From the NCBI GenBank assembly GCA_023266715.1, contig JAHFPK010000019.1, positions 1 through 19,802 on the forward strand: a DNA stretch of 19,802 bases. The letters run 5' to 3'. The position numbers and the translations under genes are program-made. Source of the DNA: Hyphomicrobiales bacterium (GTDB lineage Bacteria > Pseudomonadota > Alphaproteobacteria > Rhizobiales > Aestuariivirgaceae). Below, one piece after another: positions 14,876-19,802 of this stretch (positions within the stretch are counted from its first letter, which is position 1; the number at the start of each line of letters is the position of its first letter). The notes below the pieces were generated by a model. That model saw only the letters and a list, made by a program, of their open reading frames with translations. It made no database searches and was not told the DNA's origin.

Positions 14876-14960
14876 GTCCGAATTGGTTGTCTTGCCGGCC
14901 CGTATGAGCCACTATAACAGGCGTTATCCGGAAACGCATGCCCTTTGAGGAGTATTACCT
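14876..14960. promoter_or_regulatory. Divergent promoter region between the glycosylase and ETF-QO genes
   Basis: Toward ETF-QO a TATAAC (14913-14918) is preceded by TTGCCG (14892-14897) with a 15-base spacer, or by TTGTCT (14887-14892) with 20; neither spacing is ideal. An imperfect palindrome, GCGTT-ATCCGGA-AACGC (14921-14937), lies at the expected transcription start. GAGGAG at 14946-14951 is a good ribosome site nine bases before the GTG of ETF-QO. Confidence 0.35.
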
Positions 14961-16610
14961 GTGGATCAAGTTCAGCGCGAAACGATGGAGTATGATGTCG
15001 TCATCGTGGGTGCCGGTCCGGCGGGTCTGGCCGCTGCCATCCGCTTGAAACAGCTTTCCGGCGATATCTCGGTTTGCGTGTTGGAAAAAGGCTCGGAAGT
15101 CGGCGCCCATATTTTGTCGGGTGCCGTGGTGGACCCCATCGCCTTGAACGAACTCATACCCGATTGGAAGGAAAAGGGTGCTCCACTCAATACGCCAGTG
15201 CTTGACGACAGGTTTTATGTGCTTGGCCCCAAGGGTGCACTGCGCCTGCCGAATTTTCTGATGCCGCCGCTCATGAATAATCATGGCAACTATGCTGTCT
15301 CCCTCGGCAATGTTTGCCGTTGGCTGGCAACCCAGGCCGAAAGCCTGGGCGTTGAAATCTATCCCGGTTTTGCCTGCTCTGAAGTTCGCTATCGTGAAGA
15401 TGGCTCGGTGCGCGGTGTCGTGGCAGGTGTCATGGGCATTGCCAAGGACGGCAGCCACAAGCCTGACTACCAGCCTGGCATGGAACTCGTCGGAAAATAT
15501 GTCTTCATCGCTGAGGGCGTGCGAGGCTCTTTGGCGAAAGAGATCATCGCCAAATACAAGCTTTCGGAAGGCCGCGAGCCGCAAAAATTCGGCCTCGGCA
15601 TGAAAGAGCTGTGGGAGGTGAAGCCTGAAAACCACAAGCAGGGGCAAGTTACCCACACCATGGGCTGGCCCCTTGGTGCCAAGGCCGGTGGCGGCAGCTT
15701 CATGTATCATCTTGAAGATAATCTCGTCTCCATTGGTTTCGTGGTGCATCTGAATTATCAAAATCCCTACCTCTACCCCTACATGGAATTCCAGCGCTTT
15801 AAGCATCACCCGCTGATCTCGCACGTGCTGGAAGGAGGCCGCCGCGTGGCCTATGGCGCCCGCGCCATTACCGAAGGCGGTTTTCAGTCTGTGCCAAGAC
15901 TTTATTTCCCCGGGGGAGTCTTGATCGGCTGTTCCGCCGGCTTTGTGAATGTGCCGCGCATCAAAGGCTCACATAACGCCATGAAGACCGGCATGATGGC
16001 CGCCGAAGCAGCCTTCGCCGCATTGAAAGAAGGCCGTGAGAGTGACGAGCTCTTAAGTTACGAAGCGGCCTACAGGAAATCCTGGGTCTATGAAGACCTG
16101 AAGCGCGTGAAGAACGTGAAACCCATGTGGTCCAGGCTGGGCCTTGTGGGTGGCGTTGTTCTGGGCGCGATTGATATGTGGCTGAATACGCTTTTTGGTT
16201 TTGGTTTTGGCACCTGGAAACACGGCAAGCCCGATAACGAGACGCTGAAACCCGCTGCCGATTGCAAGATCATTAACTATCCCAAGCCCGATGGCGTCTT
16301 GTCCTTTGACCGCCTCACCAATTTGGCATTCTCGGCAACCAACCACGAGGAAGATGAACCGGCGCATCTCAGGTTGAAGGACGCGAGCATTCCGATTTCA
16401 ATTAATCTGCCCAAGTGGGCCGAACCCGCCCAGCGCTATTGTCCGGCGGGTGTCTATGAAGTGATCATGGAAGACGGAAAGCCGCCGCGATTCCAGATTA
16501 ACCACCAGAACTGTGTCCATTGCAAAACCTGCGATATCAAGGATCCTTCAGAGAACATTACCTGGGTCGTGCCACAGGGCGGCGAGGGGCCAAATTATCC
16601 CAACATGTAA
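14961..16610 (+). CDS. Electron transfer flavoprotein-ubiquinone oxidoreductase (ETF-QO)
   Basis: A 549-residue membrane-associated flavoenzyme that passes electrons from reduced electron transfer flavoprotein, fed by acyl-CoA and other dehydrogenases, to ubiquinone. The FAD-binding Rossmann motif VVIVGAGPAGLAAA is at 13-26. VLEKGSEVGAHILSGAVVDP and the central FLMPPLMNNHGNY region match the family. The C-terminal 4Fe-4S cluster is held by Cys494 (RYCPAGVYE), Cys518, Cys521 and Cys524 (NCVHCKTCDIKDP). The characteristic end GGEGPNYPNM is intact. Length is standard. The start is GTG because GAGGAG sits nine bases upstream; an in-frame ATG occurs eight codons later. No ETF subunit genes are in the window. 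It diverges from the glycosylase operon. Confidence 0.98.
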   Translation: MDQVQRETMEYDVVIVGAGPAGLAAAIRLKQLSGDISVCVLEKGSEVGAHILSGAVVDPIALNELIPDWKEKGAPLNTPVLDDRFYVLGPKGALRLPNFLMPPLMNNHGNYAVSLGNVCRWLATQAESLGVEIYPGFACSEVRYREDGSVRGVVAGVMGIAKDGSHKPDYQPGMELVGKYVFIAEGVRGSLAKEIIAKYKLSEGREPQKFGLGMKELWEVKPENHKQGQVTHTMGWPLGAKAGGGSFMYHLEDNLVSIGFVVHLNYQNPYLYPYMEFQRFKHHPLISHVLEGGRRVAYGARAITEGGFQSVPRLYFPGGVLIGCSAGFVNVPRIKGSHNAMKTGMMAAEAAFAALKEGRESDELLSYEAAYRKSWVYEDLKRVKNVKPMWSRLGLVGGVVLGAIDMWLNTLFGFGFGTWKHGKPDNETLKPAADCKIINYPKPDGVLSFDRLTNLAFSATNHEEDEPAHLRLKDASIPISINLPKWAEPAQRYCPAGVYEVIMEDGKPPRFQINHQNCVHCKTCDIKDPSENITWVVPQGGEGPNYPNM

Positions 16611-16775
16611 ACTGGCGGAACTCATTTCTGGCGGTGGTCTTAAGTAAGAATTAGCCATGGATAAGTTTCTTTTGAAATTTTACAAAGTGTTTAAAAAGCA
16701 ATCTATCCGCGCAAGCCGTCTTTCACCCGCCTGGATTAGGCCTTTCCCGATATCAACTCCTCGGGAGAGGTCGCA
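16611..16775 (+). promoter_or_regulatory. Leader of the TadE/G-like gene with a CtrA-like box
   Basis: This is the longest non-coding stretch in the window. It contains TTAA-N7-TTAG at 16640-16654, one mismatch from the CtrA motif TTAA-N7-TTAA, about 120-135 bases upstream of the next start codon. CTGGCGG occurs twice (16612-16618 and 16628-16634). A weak stem CCCGA/TCGGG (16746-16750 with 16761-16765) runs into the ribosome site GGGAGAGG (16763-16770), which is five bases from the ATG. No certain promoter hexamers or ETF-QO terminator were seen. Confidence 0.35.
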
Positions 16776-17264
16776 ATGGGCAATTTTATTGATGCCTTCA
16801 TAGTTTCGACACATCGGAAGTTGAAAGCATTTCGCAAAAATCAATTGGGTTTCGTCACCCAAATAACCGCACTCGCAGCCCTTCCCATGTTTTTGTGTGC
16901 CGGTGCAGCCATTGATACGATACGCATCTACTGCGAACAGGTTGCCTTTGACTCGGCCGTTGATTCCGCCGTTTTGGCCGTGGCCGCCGATGACCGCGCT
17001 AGCCTCATGGGCCTGTCAGATAGCCAGGCAGCGAGCAGAATTGCCGGACTTGAAGCCTTCGCCAGAAAATATATGGCTGAGAACTACACGCCGCAATTTG
17101 GCAGTGACTTCGAAATTGCAGTGGATATTGACATCACCGGCCAATCCATTGACCTGACGGCCAGTCATGATTTCCCAACCACGATCATGAGCCTGACCGG
17201 GATCGAAGAAGTCAATCTGACATCCCATTCCCAGGTCATGAAGGCGATTTACGTCAGCAAATAA
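16776..17264 (+). CDS. TadE/TadG-like pilus-assembly family protein, short form
   Basis: A 162-residue protein with the N-terminal feature of TadE/TadG-type proteins: a basic stretch (HRKLKAFRKNQ), a Gly at 25, then a single hydrophobic helix (about 26-46, VTQITALAALPMFLCAGAAID) and DTIRIYCEQVAFDSAVDSAVLA, the pilin-like GAAID-x-x-R pattern. The remaining 90 residues would be outside the membrane. Full TadG proteins are much longer and carry a von Willebrand A domain; that part is absent, and no tad/cpa genes are nearby. It may be an orphan minor-pilin-like protein or a shortened TadG. The start is well supported by GGGAGAGG. It is followed by tandem hairpins, suggesting its own transcript. 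The exact role is unknown. Confidence 0.82.
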   Translation: MGNFIDAFIVSTHRKLKAFRKNQLGFVTQITALAALPMFLCAGAAIDTIRIYCEQVAFDSAVDSAVLAVAADDRASLMGLSDSQAASRIAGLEAFARKYMAENYTPQFGSDFEIAVDIDITGQSIDLTASHDFPTTIMSLTGIEEVNLTSHSQVMKAIYVSK

Positions 17265-17265
17265 G

Positions 17266-17311
17266 CCAAAAAACGGCCTGTTTTGGACGGCGGAGCTTGC
17301 TCCGCCGCTTT
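17266..17311 (+). terminator. Probable transcription terminator after the TadE/G-like gene
   Basis: Two hairpins follow the stop codon at once. CCAAAA/TTTTGG (17266-17271 with 17281-17286) is followed by a strong perfect stem CGGCGGAGC-TT-GCTCCGCCG (17288-17307) and then CTTTCCTGTT. The T-run is short, so termination strength is uncertain, but the stem itself is unmistakable. Confidence 0.65.
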
Positions 17312-17356
17312 CCTGTTGCAGATACCCCGAAAAAACCCCATTTTATGCCAATGAAT

Positions 17357-17387
17357 CACTTTGGCGGCAGAAGTGGCCGCTTTTTTT
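17357..17387 (+). terminator. Terminator-like hairpin ending 7 bases before the TPR gene start
   Basis: GCGGC (17364-17368) pairs with GCCGC (17376-17380) around a 7-base loop and is followed at once by seven T (17381-17387), the form of a Rho-independent terminator. A competing stem CACTT (17357-17361) with AAGTG (17371-17375) overlaps it and cannot form at the same time in a simple fold. The T-run ends seven bases before the first ATG of the TPR gene. It could be a second terminator for upstream transcripts, the end of a small RNA or an attenuator. Confidence 0.45.
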
Positions 17388-17394
17388 GAGACGG

Positions 17395-19125
17395 ATGCCC
17401 ATGTTCAAATTTGCTATGCCCTTTGCCGGTGCGGCTGCCCTCTTGATGCTCGCCGCGGCAACCCCCTCGCAGGCCGAGTTTTCAATCGAGGAAGTAACCA
17501 GCCTGTCGGGCAATTATCTGGCCGGGAGATCGGCTGGCAAGGAGCGGGATAACGAGATTGCCGCCGATTATCTCAGCAAGGCGCTGATCGAAGACCCTGA
17601 CAATCCGGTACTGATTGAAAAGCTGTTTTTGCTCGAAGTCTCCGCCGGCAACTTGCCCGACGCTGAAGAACTGGCCACCAAGGTCCTGTCCTTCAATAGC
17701 CAGCACCGGATGGCCCGCATTGTTCTCGGGCTCAGGGACTTTCGCATGCGTCACTATGAGGATGCGCGCAAGAATTTTGCCGAAGCATCCTATACCCCCG
17801 TTGGCGAATTGACTTCGGCACTTTTGACAGCCTGGGCCTATGCCGGGGAAGGCAAACTCAAAGAAGCCATGGCAACTCTCGACAAGCTTGATGGCAATGA
17901 TTCATTCGCCAATTTCAAATCCTATCACAGCGCCTTGATTGCTGATTATCTTTCCTCTGCCATCCGCGCCGAGGCGTTCTACAAGAAAGCCTACGAGCAG
18001 GCCGGCACTTCACTCCGGGTGGCACAATCCTATGGAAATTTTCTGGAACGCCATGACCGGCGCGACGAGGCCATCAAGATCTATCAGACGTTTATTGCAG
18101 GCGGCGAAGACAACATATTGATTGAGCTTGCGCTGAAGCGTGCCAAGGACAAAAAAACGCCGCTTCCGTTTATGGCAACACCGGGCGCGGGTGCAGGCGA
18201 GGCTCTTTTCTCGCTTGCTGCTGCAATGACTGATGAGCAAAGCATCGATGTTGCTTTGCTCTATGCGCAGCTTTCCCTTTCGTTCAATGGGGACCGGCCC
18301 GTCGTGCTGACCTTGCTTGGCGATATTTACGTCGACACCAAGCAATATCAAAACGCCATCAACACCTACGAACAAATGCCGCTGAGCTCGGCGCTTCGCA
18401 TCAACGCCGATACGGAAATTGCCATCAATCTGCAAAGATTGGATCGCACTAAGGAAGCCCAGGAAAAACTTAAAGGCATTATCGCACGTGATCCCACGAA
18501 CTATGAAGCGCTCGTAACCTTGGCCAATGTCAATCGCAGCAATGAGGAATTTGCGGCCGCTGCTGAAACCTATTCAAGGGCCCTGGCGCTTCGCCCACAG
18601 CTGGAAAAAGATCAATGGCGCATCCTTTACTATCGCGGCATTACCTATGAGCGCCAGAAAATGTGGGATAAGGCTGAGGCGGATTTTCGCAAGGCCTTGT
18701 CGCTGTCGCCCAACGAACCTTTGGTTTTGAATTATCTCGGTTATTCCATGATCGAGAAAAAGATGAATCTCACTGAAGCCCTCGACATGGTGAAGAAGGC
18801 CGTCGAGTTGAAGCCAAACGATGGTTATATTGTTGACAGTTTGGGTTGGGCCTATTTTCAGCTCGGAGATTTTGAAGAAGCCGCACTGCAGATCGAACGT
18901 GCCGTCGATTTGAATCCTGCTGACCCCATTATCGGCGAGCATCTGGGCGACGCCTATTGGCGGGTGGGCCGCACCTTGGAAGCTCGGTTTCAATGGCAGC
19001 ATGCCAAGGACAATGGTCCGGAGCCCGAAGACCTGAAGCGCATCGAGGAAAAATTGCAGAACGGTCTGCCTGATGATCCGGTCACGAAACCCGCTGAAAA
19101 CAAGACCGGGCAAACGAACGGCTGA
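17395..19125 (+). CDS. Secreted tetratricopeptide-repeat protein
   Basis: A protein of about 576 residues built mainly of TPR helices, a scaffold for protein-protein contacts. Residues 1-27 look like a Sec signal peptide (MPMFKFAMPFAGAAALLML, ending in TPSQA), so it probably acts in the periplasm or at the outer membrane. TPR-type units are recognisable near 55-130, 300-330, 375-410 and most clearly in tandem at about 415-545 (for example LGWAYFQLGDFEEAALQIERA followed by VDLNPADP). The C-terminus is charged and ends TGQTNG. The start is ATG at 17395 or at 17401, two codons later; an upstream TTG at 17386 is within a T-run and unlikely. There is no strong Shine-Dalgarno. It ends four bases before the ispE ATG, so the two are probably co-transcribed, a linkage common in Rhizobiales. 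Exact function is unknown. Confidence 0.92.
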   Translation: MPMFKFAMPFAGAAALLMLAAATPSQAEFSIEEVTSLSGNYLAGRSAGKERDNEIAADYLSKALIEDPDNPVLIEKLFLLEVSAGNLPDAEELATKVLSFNSQHRMARIVLGLRDFRMRHYEDARKNFAEASYTPVGELTSALLTAWAYAGEGKLKEAMATLDKLDGNDSFANFKSYHSALIADYLSSAIRAEAFYKKAYEQAGTSLRVAQSYGNFLERHDRRDEAIKIYQTFIAGGEDNILIELALKRAKDKKTPLPFMATPGAGAGEALFSLAAAMTDEQSIDVALLYAQLSLSFNGDRPVVLTLLGDIYVDTKQYQNAINTYEQMPLSSALRINADTEIAINLQRLDRTKEAQEKLKGIIARDPTNYEALVTLANVNRSNEEFAAAAETYSRALALRPQLEKDQWRILYYRGITYERQKMWDKAEADFRKALSLSPNEPLVLNYLGYSMIEKKMNLTEALDMVKKAVELKPNDGYIVDSLGWAYFQLGDFEEAALQIERAVDLNPADPIIGEHLGDAYWRVGRTLEARFQWQHAKDNGPEPEDLKRIEEKLQNGLPDDPVTKPAENKTGQTNG

Positions 19126-19129
19126 CCCA

Positions 19130-19802
19130 ATGCACGTGTCGGAGAGGGCCAATGCCAAGCTGAACTTGGCCCTTCACATTATGGGACGCAGGCTTGATGG
19201 TTATCACGAGCTCGACTCCATCGTGACCTTCGCCGACGTCGCTGATGTTTTGACAATTTCCCCGGCAGCAGCTGTTTCTCTCGAAATCAGCGGCCCATTC
19301 GCCAACGAACTTCGGGGCGATGAAAGCAATAGTGTCATTGCGGCCTGGCAGGCGCTGGCTGATTTTTCGAGGCTCAAGGGTCTTGCAATCGCGCCGGTAA
19401 AATTTCATCTCGAAAAAAATCTTCCGGTCGCGGCAGGCATTGGCAGTGGCTCTGCCGATGCCGCCGCAGCCCTGCGTGGCCTGATCAGGCTGTTTGACAT
19501 CTCAATACCAACATGGGCATTGAATGGGATTGCGCTTCAGCTTGGCGCCGATGTGCCCATATGCCTGGCCCAAAAGGCAAGCCGAATGGGTGGCATTGGA
19601 GAAATTCTTGAACCGATCGCGGCCAGGTTTCCTCCCGGCGTCGTGTTGGTCAATCCGCGAATACCCGCGCCAACTGCAAAAGTGTTTGAGGCATTGGGGC
19701 TGGACCGTGGCCAATCCTTCGGAACGGCAATCGGGGATCTCCGCGATTTCATCAACTGGCGCAATGACCTCACCCTGTCGGCGATGGCGATTGTTCCGGA
19801 AA
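19130..19802 (+). CDS. ispE: 4-diphosphocytidyl-2-C-methyl-D-erythritol kinase IspE, 3' end missing
   Basis: The first 224 residues of IspE, the GHMP-family kinase that phosphorylates 4-diphosphocytidyl-2-C-methylerythritol in the non-mevalonate isoprenoid pathway. Usual length is about 280-300, so roughly the last quarter lies beyond the window. The N-terminal motif ERANAKLNLALHIMGRRLDGYHELDS contains catalytic Lys10. The ATP loop is LPVAAGIGSGSADAAAALR (98-116), and LGADVPICL contains catalytic Asp141; both numbers agree with the E. coli enzyme. The ATP loop reads GIGSGS where GIGGGS is usual, a mild change. WRNDLT near the window end matches the third conserved region. The frame stays open to the last base. 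The ATG starts four bases after the TPR stop without its own Shine-Dalgarno. Confidence 0.96.
   Translation, partial: MHVSERANAKLNLALHIMGRRLDGYHELDSIVTFADVADVLTISPAAAVSLEISGPFANELRGDESNSVIAAWQALADFSRLKGLAIAPVKFHLEKNLPVAAGIGSGSADAAAALRGLIRLFDISIPTWALNGIALQLGADVPICLAQKASRMGGIGEILEPIAARFPPGVVLVNPRIPAPTAKVFEALGLDRGQSFGTAIGDLRDFINWRNDLTLSAMAIVPE

Noticed and set aside
14955..15824. A 289-codon minus-strand open frame opposite ETF-QO
   Set aside because: ETF-QO is intact with all cofactor motifs. The antisense frame is His- and Phe-rich with no recognisable domain and no ribosome site.
16657..16803. A 48-codon plus-strand frame starting ATG-GAT-AAG in the gap before the TadE/G-like gene
   Set aside because: It lacks a clear ribosome site, overlaps the real start of the next gene, has no recognisable domain, and its composition fits leader sequence rather than coding.
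17357..17380. H-type pseudoknot from the two interleaved stems before the TPR gene
   Set aside because: The second stem's 3' strand follows the first stem's 3' strand with no linker, which leaves no loop to span the first stem. Mutually exclusive hairpins are the more reasonable reading.
1..19802. Defence system, mobile element, prophage or CRISPR array
   Set aside because: No transposase, integrase, nuclease-effector, toxin-antitoxin or spacer-repeat pattern is visible. The only methyltransferase is the orphan cell-cycle enzyme CcrM without a restriction partner.

Overview
The window reads as ordinary chromosomal DNA of an alphaproteobacterium, most likely of the order Hyphomicrobiales (Rhizobiales). 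The evidence is the combination of genes rather than any single marker: a CcrM-type (GANTC) methyltransferase beside rnhB and a PA0069-type radical SAM gene, the smc / DsbA-like / DUF721 / mutY block, a family-4 uracil-DNA glycosylase lacking most of the usual iron-sulfur cysteines, an ETF-ubiquinone oxidoreductase, and a secreted TPR protein directly before ispE. Base composition looks moderately GC-rich and even. Coding density is very high; the longest gap without a gene is 165 bases (16611-16775). I see no rRNA, tRNA, insertion sequence, phage gene or CRISPR array.

Layout. Positions 3-665 (+) hold the C-terminal two thirds of a zinc-type alcohol dehydrogenase whose start lies outside the window. 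A minus-strand cluster follows, transcribed from about 5.9 kb down to 0.66 kb: a DUF721 (DciA-related) protein, a periplasmic DsbA-like thioredoxin, the SMC chromosome-organising ATPase and a HAD phosphatase. mutY diverges from this cluster at 5959 (+). A second minus-strand block runs from about 12.0 kb to 7.1 kb: radical SAM protein, RNase HII, CcrM methyltransferase, a GNAT acetyltransferase overlapping the ccrM stop, a second HAD phosphatase and a glutathione S-transferase-like protein. An EamA transporter diverges at 12101 (+). A third minus-strand operon (14875 to 12964) is very tight: uracil-DNA glycosylase, a LysE/RhtB exporter and a MoaB/MogA-type protein. From 14961 all genes are on the plus strand: ETF-QO, a short TadE/TadG-like protein, a secreted TPR protein and ispE, which is cut by the window end.

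How the genes relate. About 10 kb carry several functions tied to chromosome replication, repair and cell cycle: SMC (condensation), a DUF721/DciA-like protein (candidate helicase-loading factor), MutY (8-oxoG:A repair), RNase HII (ribonucleotide removal) and CcrM (cell-cycle methylation), with a further DNA glycosylase nearby. The remaining genes are small metabolic, detoxification or transport functions without an obvious shared pathway.

I found no gene set that looks like a new system. The noteworthy signals are mostly non-coding: four GANTC sites within 44 bases upstream of ccrM together with a CtrA-like TTAACCAC; an organised direct/inverted repeat in the radical SAM/EamA divergent gap; a perfect hairpin over the rnhB start codon; a terminator-like hairpin ending 7 bases before the TPR start codon; and a CtrA-like box upstream of an isolated TadG-like gene. 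A divergent uracil-DNA glycosylase is the main protein-level oddity.
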